From: Romboutsia lituseburensis DSM 797
Lineage (GTDB): Bacteria > Bacillota > Clostridia > Peptostreptococcales > Peptostreptococcaceae
Length of the DNA stretch: 64,000 nucleotides
Direction of reading: 5' to 3'
NCBI RefSeq assembly: GCF_900103615.1
Contig: NZ_FNGW01000004.1
Coordinates: 124,001-188,000 of the forward strand
Under the pieces are notes generated by a model. It was given only the letters and a program-made list of their open reading frames with translations. It was not told the origin of the DNA and ran no database searches. Positions 1-10,856 of the stretch are shown piece after piece. Every line of letters starts with the position of its first letter. Within the stretch, counting starts at the first letter, position 1. A program made the position numbers and the translations under genes.

Positions 1-711
1 CATGATATGAATGTACTAGCTGAAATACTTAAGGGTGGATTTGACAAAGTAAAAGAAAGTGGTGCCTTACTGGTTGGAGGGCACACTGTTGATGATAAAG
101 AACCTAAATATGGACTTTCAGTATCAGGAACAGTTCATCCTGATAATGTTTTATCAAATGCAACAGCTAAAATTGGCGATAAATTAATACTTACAAAACC
201 TATAGGTGTTGGTATATTAAATACTGCTATGAAAGAAGGATTAGTTGAAGATAAAATTTCTAAGTATGTAGTGGATGTTATGGTTCATTTAAATAAATAT
301 GCAGCAATGAGCTTTAATAATATAAAAGTCAATTCAGCAACAGATGTTACAGGTTTTGGACTTTTAGGACATGCATTAGAAATGGCTAAAGCTTCAAACG
401 TAAGTATAGAAATAAATTCTGATGAAGTACCAATAATAGAAGGTGCAATAGAAATGGCTAGCATGGGTATAATACCTGCTGGTATGTATAGAAATAAAGA
501 GTATATAGGAAAAGATGTAGAGATTAAAAATATAAAAACTGAAATAGAAGATATATTATATGATCCTCAAACATCAGGAGGATTATTAGTTTCAGTAAGT
601 TCAGACTTAGCTGAAGAACTTATAAAAGATATGAAAAAAAATGGTTCTATAGAGGCTAAAATAATTGGGACAGTAAAAGAGAAGCAAGAGAAATATATTA
701 TTGTAAATTAA
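1..711 (+). CDS. selD: Selenide, water dikinase (selenophosphate synthetase), C-terminal part
   Basis: SelD makes selenophosphate from selenide and ATP, the selenium donor for selenocysteine-tRNA. The reading frame is open to the left edge (codons for His-Asp precede the first visible Met at 7), so the N-terminus with the catalytic Cys/Sec is outside the window. The visible 236 residues hold the AIR-synthase-like fold: [20 protein letters not shown] near the start, [16 protein letters not shown] in the middle and [12 protein letters not shown] near the end, all typical of SelD. It is followed after about 140 bp by selA and selB on the same strand, which supports the assignment. Whether residue 13-17 of the full protein is Cys or Sec cannot be seen. 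Confidence 0.95.
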   Translation, partial: HDMNVLAEILKGGFDKVKESGALLVGGHTVDDKEPKYGLSVSGTVHPDNVLSNATAKIGDKLILTKPIGVGILNTAMKEGLVEDKISKYVVDVMVHLNKYAAMSFNNIKVNSATDVTGFGLLGHALEMAKASNVSIEINSDEVPIIEGAIEMASMGIIPAGMYRNKEYIGKDVEIKNIKTEIEDILYDPQTSGGLLVSVSSDLAEELIKDMKKNGSIEAKIIGTVKEKQEKYIIVN

Positions 712-784
712 TATTTTAATATGCTCACTAGTAAAAACTACCCATTAAGTTTTGTATAAAAATCAAATATACAACTATTAAAAT

Positions 785-814
785 GCCCATTCGTGTATTT
801 ATTCGCGAATGGGC
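785..814 (+). promoter_or_regulatory. Hairpin between selD and selA
   Basis: A perfect 9-bp inverted repeat (GCCCATTCG ... CGAATGGGC) with a 12-nt loop lies in the selD-selA gap. It is unusually G+C-rich for this DNA, and no T-run follows it, so it is not a standard terminator. It may be a processing or attenuation site that sets selA/selB levels relative to selD. The role is inference. Confidence 0.45.
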
Positions 815-850
815 AATCTAATAAAATAATGATAAGAGAGAGTGATAATT

Positions 851-2254
851 GTGAATAAAAAAAGTTTATTTTCAATGCTTCCATCAGTAGATGAAGTGCT
901 AGGAGCAAGTAAAATTATAGATATATCAAAAGAGTATCCAAGAAGTTTAATTTTAGAGTCAATAAGGGAAGCTATAGATTTAAAAAGAAAAGAGATAGTA
1001 AGATTAAAGGAAGAAGAAGTAAATAAATTTAATTTAAATAATGAAGAAATAGTTGAAAGTGCTTTAAATAGATTAAGAATAAATTATTCGCTGTCATTAA
1101 AAAAAGTAATAAATGCTACAGGAACTGTTGTTCATACAAATTTAGGAAGATCTCTTCTAAGTGAAACTTTTAAAGATGACTTGTGGGAAGCAGCATCGAG
1201 ATATTCTAATTTAGAATATAACTTAGAAAAAGGTGAAAGAGGATCACGATATGATCATTTAACTAATACAATTAAAAGACTTACTAAAGCAGAAGATGTT
1301 TTAGTTGTAAACAATAATGCAGCAGCTGTTTTATTAGTTTTAAGTACCTTAGCAAAAGACAAAGAAGCTATAGTATCGAGAGGCGAATTAGTTGAAGTTG
1401 GTGGATCATTTAGAATACCTAGCATAATGGAATTAAGTGGGGCAAAGTTAGTTGAAGTTGGAGCAACTAATAAAACACATTTGAAAGATTATGAATATGC
1501 AATAAATGAAGATACAAGTGTACTTATGAAAGTACATACAAGCAATTATAGAATTCTTGGATTTACAGAAAGTGTTGAGATAGATAAACTTTCAGAGATA
1601 GGAAAAAAATATAACATACCAGTTATAGAAGATTTAGGTAGCGGGGTATTTATAGATCTATCAAAATATGGATTATCTTATGAACCTACAGTTTTAGATT
1701 CTATAAACAAAGGTGCAGATATAGTGACTTTTAGTGGAGATAAAATGTTAGGTGGACCTCAAGCGGGTATAATAGTAGGAAAAAAAGAATATATAGATAA
1801 AATGAAAAAAAATCAACTTACGAGGGCCTTGAGAGTTGATAAATTGACAATATGCGCATTAGAAGCAACACTTAGAATGTATTTAGATGAAGAAAGAGCA
1901 ATAAAAGAAATACCTACACTAAGAATGTTAACATATAAAATAGAAGAGTTAGAAGAAAAAGCAAAAAAATTATTAAATATGATAGATCAGTTAAAATTAG
2001 ACGCTGAGGTTTGTATAGAAGATGGACTATCTCAGGTTGGTGGAGGATCTATGCCTTTAGAAACTATAAAAACGAAGGTTATATCAATAATGCCTAAGAT
2101 TATGAATGTTTCAGCATTAGAGAAAAAGTTGAGATTAGGTGAAGCTAATATAATTGCTAGAGTATATGATAATAAATATGTATTAGATGTTAGAACTATA
2201 TTTGATGATGAATATGAAATTATAGTAAATGAGTTAGATAAAGCTTTTAAATAA
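851..2254 (+). CDS. selA: L-seryl-tRNA(Sec) selenium transferase
   Basis: SelA is a PLP enzyme that converts Ser-tRNA(Sec) to Sec-tRNA(Sec) using selenophosphate. The 467-residue product matches the family length. It has the N-terminal cap (MLPSVDEVL), the central fold-type-I aminotransferase region and the PLP lysine in [13 protein letters not shown] (about K298). The GTG at 851 is preferred over the in-frame GTG at 842, because the purine-rich stretch at 834-842 (GAGAGAG) is correctly spaced from 851 and would overlap the earlier codon. The protein then begins [17 protein letters not shown], as SelA usually does. selB follows after 23 bp, so the two are probably co-transcribed. Confidence 0.96.
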   Translation: MNKKSLFSMLPSVDEVLGASKIIDISKEYPRSLILESIREAIDLKRKEIVRLKEEEVNKFNLNNEEIVESALNRLRINYSLSLKKVINATGTVVHTNLGRSLLSETFKDDLWEAASRYSNLEYNLEKGERGSRYDHLTNTIKRLTKAEDVLVVNNNAAAVLLVLSTLAKDKEAIVSRGELVEVGGSFRIPSIMELSGAKLVEVGATNKTHLKDYEYAINEDTSVLMKVHTSNYRILGFTESVEIDKLSEIGKKYNIPVIEDLGSGVFIDLSKYGLSYEPTVLDSINKGADIVTFSGDKMLGGPQAGIIVGKKEYIDKMKKNQLTRALRVDKLTICALEATLRMYLDEERAIKEIPTLRMLTYKIEELEEKAKKLLNMIDQLKLDAEVCIEDGLSQVGGGSMPLETIKTKVISIMPKIMNVSALEKKLRLGEANIIARVYDNKYVLDVRTIFDDEYEIIVNELDKAFK

Positions 2255-2277
2255 AGACATAGATAGGGGGCCTTGAC

Positions 2278-4161
2278 ATGAAAAATATAGTGATAGGAAC
2301 AGCTGGTCATATAGATCATGGAAAAACAACGTTAATAAAAGCACTTACAGGAAGAGATACAGATACATTAGCTGAAGAAAAAAAGAGAGGAATATCTATT
2401 AATTTAGGGTTTACATATTTTGATTTACCTAGCAAAAAAAGGGCTGGAATTGTTGATGTTCCAGGTCATGAAAAATTCATAAAAAATATGTTAGCAGGCG
2501 CATCAGGACTAGATATGGTCTTACTTGTAGTTGCTGCTGACGAAGGTGTTATGCCTCAAACAGTAGAACACTTAGATATACTTAGCTTTTTAGATACGCA
2601 AAAAGGGATAATTGTTTTAACTAAGTGTGATACAGTAGAAAATGAATTTATAGAATTAGTAAAAGAAGATATATCAGATAAAGTAAAAGGCACATTTTTA
2701 GAAAATGCAGAAATTATAGAAGTGGACTCTGTATCAAAAAAAGGAATAAATGAGCTAATTAATAAAATAGATGAAATAAGTGATGAGATAGATGGTAATA
2801 ATGAAAATTCACCAGCGAGATTAAATATAGATAGAGTATTCTCTGTTAAAGGTTTTGGAACAGTAGTTACAGGAACTTTAATAGAAGGTATGATTAATAT
2901 AGATGATGAACTACAAATATATCCTAAACAAATTAATACTAAAATAAGAAGTATTCAAGTCCATGGTGAAAGTGTAGATATAGCATATGCAGGTCAAAGA
3001 ACAGCTATAAACATATCTAATATAAAAGTTGAAGATATTCAAAGGGGTGATGTATTAGCAGCTAAAAATTCTTTAGAAGAAGCAATGATGATAGATGTTA
3101 AAATTTCATTGGTTAATCATGGAGGAAAAACACTAAAACATTGGGATAGACTTAGACTTTATCATGGAACAAGAGAAATACTTTGTAGAGCAGTTCCTTT
3201 AGATAAAGATATTATAGACTCAGGAGAAAGTGGTTTTGTTCAATTGAGATTAGAAGAAAGTATAGTTGCTAAAAAAGGAGATAAGTTTGTAGTTAGATAT
3301 TATTCACCTATGGAAACTATAGGTGGTGGAATTATAATAGATACAGCTCCTAAAAAGCATAAAAGATTTGATGAAAAAGTTATTGAAGCTCTTAAAATAA
3401 AAGAAAAGGGGGAGCTAGAAGATATATTAGAAGAATACCTAAAAAGAAATTTAAATAATTATCCAAGTAAAAAAGATATAATGAGCTATAGCGGTGAAAG
3501 TGAACAAAATGTAAATATAGCACTAGAGAAGCTAATAAATAGCAACAAGATAACATTAATTAATAATATGTATATGCACAATAATCAGTATGAAAAGTTA
3601 AAAGAAGAATCAATAAAACTTTTAGAACAGTATCACAAAAAACATAGACTTAGAAAAGGCATATTAAAAGAAGAATTTAGGTCTAGATTAGAAAATAAGT
3701 TTAAATCAAAAGAAATGGACATATTAATAGATAAGTTTTCAAAGGAAAAAATATTAAAAGTTAATGAAAATTTAGTCTCAATTTATGACTTTAAAGCTGA
3801 ATTTAACAATAAGCAAAAAGAAATAAAGGATAATATAAAATCTGTCTTAGATAAGAATGGAATAGAAACCCTTTTAACTATAGATGATATATGCAATAAA
3901 AATATGTATTATGAAGAAGTATTAGAAGCTATGATAGGATCAGATATAGAACAATTAGATGAAAAATATGTAATAAGCAACGATCTATATAATAAATTAA
4001 AATCAGAAATTATTGAATATCTAAAAGAAAATACAGAAATTACACTAGGAGAGTATAGAGATCTATTAAATTCTAGTCGTAAAAATTGTATGATAATTTT
4101 AGAAAATTTTGATAGGCAAAAAATAACAAAAAGAGAAGATAATAAGAGAATATTATATTAA
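2278..4161 (+). CDS. selB: Selenocysteine-specific elongation factor SelB
   Basis: SelB is the GTPase that carries Sec-tRNA(Sec) to the ribosome and recognises the SECIS hairpin in selenoprotein mRNA. The 627-residue protein opens with the G domain: P-loop GTAGHIDHGKTTL, switch-II DVPGHEKF and TKCD guanine motif. EF-Tu-like domains II and III follow (VFSVKGFGTVVTGTL, RLRLYHGTREI). The long helical C-terminal third (about 370-627) corresponds to the winged-helix repeats that bind SECIS RNA. A strong GGGGG site lies just before the ATG. It completes the selD-selA-selB set; the tRNA (selC) is 8 kb downstream. Confidence 0.96.
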   Translation: MKNIVIGTAGHIDHGKTTLIKALTGRDTDTLAEEKKRGISINLGFTYFDLPSKKRAGIVDVPGHEKFIKNMLAGASGLDMVLLVVAADEGVMPQTVEHLDILSFLDTQKGIIVLTKCDTVENEFIELVKEDISDKVKGTFLENAEIIEVDSVSKKGINELINKIDEISDEIDGNNENSPARLNIDRVFSVKGFGTVVTGTLIEGMINIDDELQIYPKQINTKIRSIQVHGESVDIAYAGQRTAINISNIKVEDIQRGDVLAAKNSLEEAMMIDVKISLVNHGGKTLKHWDRLRLYHGTREILCRAVPLDKDIIDSGESGFVQLRLEESIVAKKGDKFVVRYYSPMETIGGGIIIDTAPKKHKRFDEKVIEALKIKEKGELEDILEEYLKRNLNNYPSKKDIMSYSGESEQNVNIALEKLINSNKITLINNMYMHNNQYEKLKEESIKLLEQYHKKHRLRKGILKEEFRSRLENKFKSKEMDILIDKFSKEKILKVNENLVSIYDFKAEFNNKQKEIKDNIKSVLDKNGIETLLTIDDICNKNMYYEEVLEAMIGSDIEQLDEKYVISNDLYNKLKSEIIEYLKENTEITLGEYRDLLNSSRKNCMIILENFDRQKITKREDNKRILY

Positions 4162-4222
4162 ATTATATTAAATTATAGAAAAAAATGTAAAAAAATTAAT
4201 AAAAGTGATATAATAAATCTGT

Positions 4223-4275
4223 AAAATACCAAGTTAAGTATAAATAAGAATAATATACATAGCTTGGTATTTTTT
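4223..4275 (+). terminator. Terminator after selB
   Basis: An 11-bp inverted repeat (AAAATACCAAG ... CTTGGTATTTT) followed by a T-run ends the sel gene group. The loop is long (about 29 nt), so this is slightly unusual, but the arms match perfectly. Confidence 0.65.
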
Positions 4276-4369
4276 AATTTAAATAAGGTAGAGTTCTTTA
4301 ATCATAGAAGGATTTTATTTTTATAAGCTATTACTAATCATGCTATTATTTGAATGGGGGAGATAGGTA

Positions 4370-6136
4370 TTGATTATGAATCAAAAAAAAATTAATAGCA
4401 ATAAGGAGATATTAAGCTTAATATCCACATTTTTATTGTCTATTTTGCTGTTAGTATTAATAAATGATGAAAAAAAATATATTATTTTTATACATAGTAT
4501 ATATGCAACCTTTTTAATTGCTATGGGGATAATTGTTTTAAACACAATTAAGTTTAATGTAAATAAATTTTCGATTTTTTTTGGAAGCATTTTTGCTACA
4601 ACTGGAATATTAGAAATAATATTTGCGTTTATGTGTTTAAATCGTTTAAAATCGGTACATTATGATTACAATTTGTTTATATTTATATCGATTATAATGG
4701 ATTTATTGCCGGTTTTAGGAATATATATGAGCTTAAATTATTTATATGAAAATAAGCTTAAGTATGAAAGAATAATTTTAAATATTATTAGTTTTATATT
4801 GGCTTTTTTATTTATAATAATTATTCTTAATTGGAATGTAAAGCAAAATAAATCATTTAATTATGAACAATTTACAATTATTACAGAAAATATAGTAACT
4901 ATATTTACGATTATTATTGCAATCTTTATAAATAACAAACTAAAAATTACAGATGATAAACTAGATGAAATTGAAAAAGGTTTTTTTAAAAAAATAACAA
5001 TAATAATTATTTTAGCTCGCATACCTTCAATTTTTCATATATTTTTAAATGATCTATACTTTAAAGATATTTTAAAACAAATAATAACCAATTTTGAAAT
5101 TTATTATCTATATCAATATATAGTACATACAAATGTGAAAAAACCATACAGAAAACTTAATAGTATAAACAATGAACTTATCCAAAAATCAGAATCATTA
5201 AATACTAAAAATAAAAAATTAATAGAAGAAACAAAAAAAATTCAAGACTTAAAAAACATGCTAAGTAGTAAAGAAGCTAAATTAAAATCTACTTTAGATA
5301 CCTCTGTTAATTGCATAATAGTATTTAATGATAAAAAAGAAATAACATATGCAAATAAAATGTTTTTAAACACATTTAAAAGTAGTAATAATGCTGAAGA
5401 CTATAATATTGATAAGAATATAAAACCATTAATAAAAGATTATAATAAGTTTATAAATAATATTGATTATGCATTTGATAAAAATAAAAGCATTGAAGAA
5501 ATTACGTACACTACAACAAATAAAATTTATCAAACTATATTTGCTCCATTAAACATAAATGGAACAATACAAGGTACTTTATGTATAATGATAGATAAGA
5601 CGAAGAAAAAAGAGTTTGAGGAAAAAATAATTGATATAAATACTAGATATGAAAGGTTTTTAGAAAGTATAGGAGATGGAATTGTTGTAATTCAAAATGG
5701 ACAAAAAATTTATGCAAATAAAGCATGTAAAGATATTTTTAAGGATAAGTTAGATACAATAGATTTTAAGGATGATTATGAAAAAGAAAATTTAGAACAA
5801 TGTCATGAAATAGATGGCAAAAAAGTATATGTTGAAATGAGTTATTCTCAGTACACTAAAAATAATGAGAATAAAACAATTATTGTAATTAGAGATATAA
5901 CGAAAAGAAAAAAAGCACAGTTGAAATTAAAAGAGAGCCAAAAATCCTATGCAAGACTTATAGATATATTACCTGATGGTATATGCTTGTTAGATAATAA
6001 TTTAAAAATAGATTATGCTAATCAATCATTACTAAATATGGTTAAAGTATCAAGTATGTCAGAACTTAAAAATCTCAATATAAAAAAACTTATAAATTTG
6101 ACTTTAGATGAAGAATCTAAATTTGACTTTAGATGA
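4370..6136 (+). pseudogene. Membrane sensor histidine kinase, N-terminal part of a frameshifted gene
   Basis: This is the 5' part of a sensor kinase gene split by a frameshift near 6094-6151. The first 260 or so residues contain about eight hydrophobic helices (a MASE-like integral sensor). A coiled coil (about 265-300) and PAS-type domains (about 300-410, 420-520 and one starting near 525) follow. The frame ends at a TGA at 6134, just inside a 25-bp tandem duplication. Removing one repeat unit would fuse it with the 6108-7151 frame into a single kinase of about 918 residues, close in size and layout to the intact paralogue next door (942). TTG 4370 (after GGGGGAGA) or ATG 4376 is the start. 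No response regulator is adjacent. Orphan kinases of this kind in clostridia sometimes feed Spo0A; that is only a possibility here. Confidence 0.8.
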
Positions 6137-6151
6137 AGAATCTAAATTTGA
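6094..6151 (+). repeat. 25-bp direct tandem duplication causing a frameshift
   Basis: The unit at 6094-6118 is repeated exactly at 6119-6143, and its first 8 bases recur at 6144-6151. Because 25 is not a multiple of three, the extra copy shifts the kinase reading frame. With one copy the protein would read NLTLDEESKFERKMKK straight through. The copies are identical, so the event looks recent. Confidence 0.93.
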
Positions 6152-7151
6152 AAGAAAGATGAAGAAAGTAATAAATGAAAATAAATATATGTTACTTCTA
6201 GAACATGAGATAAAGTCTTATAGTGGGGAGAATATACAAGTTGAAGTAAATGCATTGCCATTTTCTATTGATGAGCATAAAAACATAATGCTTATAATAA
6301 AAGACTTAACCCATAAAAAAACATCAGAAATGGCAGAAAAAGAATTACTTGATAGATTGAAAACGGATAAAATAAAAACAGAATTTTTTGCTAATATGTC
6401 TCATGAATTAAAGACTCCTCTAAATGTTATTTCAAGTTCTAATCAATTGGTAGATTCTTTATATAAAAATGGAAAAATAGAAGATTATAATGACAACATG
6501 AAATCTCACATTGAATTAGTTAGACAAAGTGCATATAGATTACAACGATTAATTAGTAATATAATCGATTTAACTAAAATGGAATCAGGCTTTTATAATT
6601 TAAAATTAGCAAATCATAATATCGTAAACGTTATAGAGGACTTATTTTCAATTGTTGAACAATATGCAAGTAAAAAAGATATAAGTTTAGTATTTGATAC
6701 AGATAATGAAGAAATAAATATAAATATAGATAAAGTTGAAATAGAGAGAATCATATTAAATTTATTATCTAGCTGTATTAAATTTACTAATAATGGAGGT
6801 AGCATTTTTGTAAATATTTATGATGGTATAGATGTAGTTACAATAAGTGTAAAAGACAATGGGGTAGGAATACCAAAAAATAAAATTGATATAATATTTG
6901 AGGAATTTGCACAAGTTGATAAAACTCTTTCAAGAAATACTGAAGGTAGTGGAATAGGACTCACTATAGTTAAAAATTTAGTAGAGCTTCATCAAGGAGA
7001 TATAAAAGTTAATAGTAAAGAAAATATAGGGACAGAATTTATAATAACAATTCCAAAAACAAGTTTAACTAAAGAAGACTACAAAGAAGATAAAAGAATT
7101 TATAATATAGATGAAAAGGTAAAAATAGAGTTTTCAGATATATATTATTAA
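6108..7151 (+). pseudogene. Sensor histidine kinase, C-terminal catalytic part of the frameshifted gene
   Basis: This frame carries the end of the last PAS domain, a HisKA domain with the phospho-acceptor His in NMSHELKTPLN (codon at 6402), and a HATPase_c domain with good G boxes (DNGVGIP, GSGIGLTIVKN). The N box reads NLLSSCIKFT where the family and the neighbouring paralogue have NLLSNAIKFT. The Asn that normally coordinates Mg-ATP is therefore Ser, which should cripple autophosphorylation. The ATG at 6108 lies inside the duplication and has no ribosome binding site, so it is probably not a true start. The gene appears degenerate twice over, or may survive as a pseudokinase or phosphatase if the frame is restored. 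Confidence 0.82.
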
Positions 7152-7167
7152 GATTAGGAGAGTTATG

Positions 7168-9996
7168 ATGAATAGTGAGTATTTAAAGAATTATAATACA
7201 TCAAAATTAGAATATGTATTTTACTGTGTAAGTCTTTTAATACTGTTAACAATAAGCCGGATAGATACAAATTCTTATGAATTTATAATAATAATTATAA
7301 GAAGTGCGTTAAGCCTTCTTATAATTATTTTAATGAAAAATAACATATCAGATAGAAATAAGTTTATTAGACTAATTGGATTGGGGTATGTAATATCAAA
7401 TATAGTTGATATATTAGGCATTATATTTATTAATCAAAATACTAATATATATAGAATTAATATTTTATCTAGTTCTTTGGAAACAATTATATTTTTATTA
7501 GCAATAAAAGGATTGGCAAAAAAAAATTTATATAATACTTTCGGATTTAAAAAAATTATAAAGTTTATATTTATTTTTGTATTTTTGATACTATTTTTAA
7601 TGATTAATTATTATCATAATAACTTAAATTTTATTAGTATATCTAATTTATCCATAATTTATTTTTTTAATTTAATAATTTTACTATTTGGGTATCACTT
7701 AATGGATAAATATAAAAAATCTCAAGGTATAAATAATTTTAACCTTATAGATAAGTTACTAATATCAAAAATATTATTTTTTGTGATAGGATTTATGGTA
7801 ACTATAATTAATAAGAAATTAAAAATAATAAATATAACATTAGATATATTAAGTGTTATTCAAATATTTTTAGTTTACAAGTTAATTATACAGAATGCTT
7901 TAATTAATCCATATATAAAAACTAAATCTTTAAATGATCAGATAATAAAGAGTACCAAAAACCAAGAAGAGATTAACTATTTGTTGAAACGTATAAATTA
8001 CATAGAAGATAAGATAGAAGAAAGACTTGTATATGAAGATGAATTTTTTAAATCTATAATATCATCAACACCAAATGGATGGTTAATATTTAATAAAAAT
8101 TTGGATCTTGTATATTGTAATAACTCATTTAAAAAAATTATAAACTGTCAAGATGATGATGTATTAGGTGCAATAAAAGAAAATATAATTGATTATAGTA
8201 AGTTTAGAGATAATATAATTAAATCACAAACTAAAAAGATAAAGATCGAAGACTCTATAAGAACTATAGATAAAAAAATTTATAAATGTATTTATATGTC
8301 TTATAAAAATGACAATGAATGTATTTGTTTTATGTTTGAAATAACTAAGGAAGTTAATATTTTAGATAACCTTATAAATCTAAAAAAGGAATATGAAGAC
8401 TTAATTAGAAATATAAAAACTCCTGTTTTTATATGTGATGGGTATAACAATATAGTTGATTTTAGTAAATCATATGAATTAACATTTGATAAATATAAAA
8501 CATATATAAGTGAAGACAATAAAAAATTAAATCTAGAAGGTTTTTTTAACATAATTCATCCTGATGATAAAGAAATCGTAAGATATGTATTTAAAATAAA
8601 TCAAGAAGCAAAATCAAATAATGAATTATACAATCACGGTGTATTTAGATTTAGAATAATAAATAAAAACAGAGAAATTATATGGCTAGAATCGAAGACA
8701 ACAATATATTATGAAGGTGATACTAAATATAAAATAGTAAATTATGTTGACATAAGTGAGTATATAGAAAGTAAGAAAAATTTAGAGAGAAACCAAGATA
8801 TGTATAAAGGAGTACTTGATAGTATTCCAGAAGGCATATATTTAGAAGATATAGACAATGAAGAATATATATTTGTAAATGATAAATTTAAAGAAATATT
8901 TAGCTATAAAATAAAAGATATAAATCAAAAAATATATAAAAATGAGGCTATGAAAGTACATCCAGAATATAGCCATGTCTTATATAAGGGTATAGAGAAT
9001 ATAAAACACGATAAAATATCTGAGTTTGATGATATTAAATATATTGATAGTAATGGAAAAATTATAGATGCTAAGGTAGGAAGTGTACCTTTTAAAATAA
9101 ACAACAATATATTTAAATTAAGTGTAATAAAAACTATGGAAGATATAAAAAATATAGAAAAGTTAAAAAAGAAAATAATCGAAAGAGACAAACATGACAA
9201 AATGAAAATGGAATTTTTTGTGAATATGTCTCATGAATTAAAAACCCCACTAAATTTAATCTTTACAAGTACTCAGTTAATAGAGAGTCTTTATAACAAA
9301 AACAAACTAAGTGGAGAAAGTATAAAAAATCACATAAACTTAACAAAGCAAAATAGTTATAGATTATTAAAAATAATAAATGATTTAATTGAATTTACTA
9401 GAATGGAAACTGGTTTTTACCATGTTAACTTAATTAATAAAGATATTATTTTAGTAATAGAGGATATTGTAATGTCGGTCGTAGATTATGCAAAATCAAA
9501 AGGAGTACAAATAATATTTGATACAGATATTGAAGAACTTACTATGGCTATCGATGTAAATGCTTTGGAGATAATAGTATTAAATTTATTATCTAATGCT
9601 ATAAAGTTTACAGATAAAGATGGATATATATATGTAAATATGATATATAAAGAGGATGAAAACAAAATTGATATAAGAATAGAAGATACAGGAATAGGTA
9701 TAGAAGAAGACAAGTTAAACCTTATATTTAAAAGATTTAATAATGTTAATAAAGGATTTGTAGGTAATATAAATGGAAGTGGTATAGGTCTATCTATGAT
9801 AAAATCATTATCAAATTTAATTAACGCAAAAATAAGCGTTGAAAGTGAATATGGTAAAGGTAGTATATTTACAATATCTTTAAATATATCACATAAAAAA
9901 GAAGATGATAGAAATAGTAATTATAAGGTGAAAAAAAATGAACCTTTAAACGTAGAAAGACTAGTTGTAGGGATGGAAGATATTTATAATGTATAA
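7168..9996 (+). CDS. Membrane-bound PAS sensor histidine kinase (intact paralogue)
   Basis: This 942-residue kinase has the same layout as the broken upstream gene. It has about eight N-terminal transmembrane helices (1-250), a short coiled coil and three PAS-type domains (about 285-400, 410-535 with a PAC-like WLESKTTIYYEGD, and 545-660). HisKA (His in NMSHELKTPLNLI, codon at 9232) and HATPase_c with a complete N box (NLLSNAIKFTD) and G boxes (DTGIGIE, GSGIGLSMIKS) follow. AGGAGAG at 7156-7162 favours the second ATG (7168) over 7165. It starts 16 bp after the broken kinase and likely shares its transcript. No response regulator, receiver domain or output domain is present, so it is an orphan kinase. 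Its target, possibly Spo0A, is inference. Confidence 0.9.
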   Translation: MNSEYLKNYNTSKLEYVFYCVSLLILLTISRIDTNSYEFIIIIIRSALSLLIIILMKNNISDRNKFIRLIGLGYVISNIVDILGIIFINQNTNIYRINILSSSLETIIFLLAIKGLAKKNLYNTFGFKKIIKFIFIFVFLILFLMINYYHNNLNFISISNLSIIYFFNLIILLFGYHLMDKYKKSQGINNFNLIDKLLISKILFFVIGFMVTIINKKLKIINITLDILSVIQIFLVYKLIIQNALINPYIKTKSLNDQIIKSTKNQEEINYLLKRINYIEDKIEERLVYEDEFFKSIISSTPNGWLIFNKNLDLVYCNNSFKKIINCQDDDVLGAIKENIIDYSKFRDNIIKSQTKKIKIEDSIRTIDKKIYKCIYMSYKNDNECICFMFEITKEVNILDNLINLKKEYEDLIRNIKTPVFICDGYNNIVDFSKSYELTFDKYKTYISEDNKKLNLEGFFNIIHPDDKEIVRYVFKINQEAKSNNELYNHGVFRFRIINKNREIIWLESKTTIYYEGDTKYKIVNYVDISEYIESKKNLERNQDMYKGVLDSIPEGIYLEDIDNEEYIFVNDKFKEIFSYKIKDINQKIYKNEAMKVHPEYSHVLYKGIENIKHDKISEFDDIKYIDSNGKIIDAKVGSVPFKINNNIFKLSVIKTMEDIKNIEKLKKKIIERDKHDKMKMEFFVNMSHELKTPLNLIFTSTQLIESLYNKNKLSGESIKNHINLTKQNSYRLLKIINDLIEFTRMETGFYHVNLINKDIILVIEDIVMSVVDYAKSKGVQIIFDTDIEELTMAIDVNALEIIVLNLLSNAIKFTDKDGYIYVNMIYKEDENKIDIRIEDTGIGIEEDKLNLIFKRFNNVNKGFVGNINGSGIGLSMIKSLSNLINAKISVESEYGKGSIFTISLNISHKKEDDRNSNYKVKKNEPLNVERLVVGMEDIYNV

Positions 9997-10040
9997 AATA
10001 TAAGTTATGAAAGGTTAATATTATTAATATAGGTGATTTT

Positions 10041-10721
10041 ATGATTAGACTTAATAATGATTGGGACGAGCTTTTAAAAGATGAGTTTGATAAAGAGTAT
10101 TATTTAAAGTTAAGAGATTTTCTTAAGGCAGAATATAGTACAAAAACTATTTTTCCAAATATGTATAATATATTTGATGCTTTAAAACATACGTCATATA
10201 AGGATACTAAAGTGTTGATACTTGGACAAGATCCATATCATGGACAAAATCAAGCTCATGGACTAGCTTTTTCGGTACAGCCAGATGTTGCTATACCGCC
10301 ATCTTTACTTAATATGTATAAAGAGCTAAACTCAGATTTAGGTTGCTTTATACCGGATAATGGATACTTGATACCATGGGCAGATCAAGGAGTATTACTT
10401 TTAAATACAGCTTTAACAGTAAGAGCACATGAGGCTAATTCTCATAAAGATAAAGGTTGGGAGATTTTTACTGATAAAATAATACAACTCTTAAATGAGC
10501 GTAAAGATCCAGTAATCTTTGTATTATGGGGAGCTAATGCTAGAAAGAAAAAAGCATTTATTGATTCAAGTAGGCATTATATATTAGAAGCGCCTCATCC
10601 AAGTCCATTATCTGCACACAGAGGTTTTTTTGGATGTAAGCATTTTTCAAAAATAAATGAAATTTTAAATAGTGTAGGCAAAGATCCTATAAATTGGCAA
10701 ATACCAAATATAAAAAGCTAA
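10041..10721 (+). CDS. ung: Uracil-DNA glycosylase, family 1
   Basis: Ung removes uracil from DNA to start base-excision repair. The 226-residue length is standard. The water-activating loop [18 protein letters not shown] carries the catalytic Asp (about D64), and the C-terminal [13 protein letters not shown] loop carries the catalytic His (about H186). [11 protein letters not shown] matches the uracil-side region. A terminator follows directly. It is a single-gene unit or the end of the kinase transcript (45 bp gap). Confidence 0.97.
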   Translation: MIRLNNDWDELLKDEFDKEYYLKLRDFLKAEYSTKTIFPNMYNIFDALKHTSYKDTKVLILGQDPYHGQNQAHGLAFSVQPDVAIPPSLLNMYKELNSDLGCFIPDNGYLIPWADQGVLLLNTALTVRAHEANSHKDKGWEIFTDKIIQLLNERKDPVIFVLWGANARKKKAFIDSSRHYILEAPHPSPLSAHRGFFGCKHFSKINEILNSVGKDPINWQIPNIKS

Positions 10722-10745
10722 GTACATTTGTACTTAGCTTTTTAT
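10712..10745 (+). terminator. Terminator after ung
   Basis: A near-perfect hairpin (AAAGCTAAGTACA ... TGTACTTAGCTTT) followed by T residues overlaps the ung stop codon. Confidence 0.85.
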
Positions 10746-10856
10746 ATTTGGTATTTATATCAATTAAAAACTTAGAATTTGAAGATAAAAGTTTAAAAAT
10801 GTAACTTTTTATCAATTAAATAAATAGTATATATTAAAGAATAAGGAGGTATATGA

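Noticed and set aside
2032-2319. Minus-strand open frame over the selA-selB junction
   Set aside because: It overlaps two well-supported genes and has a low-complexity Ser/Ile/Tyr composition typical of antisense frames.
6134-6136. TGA ending the first kinase fragment read as selenocysteine
   Set aside because: The organism has Sec machinery, but after this TGA the frame reaches another stop within three codons. The 25-bp duplication explains the break.
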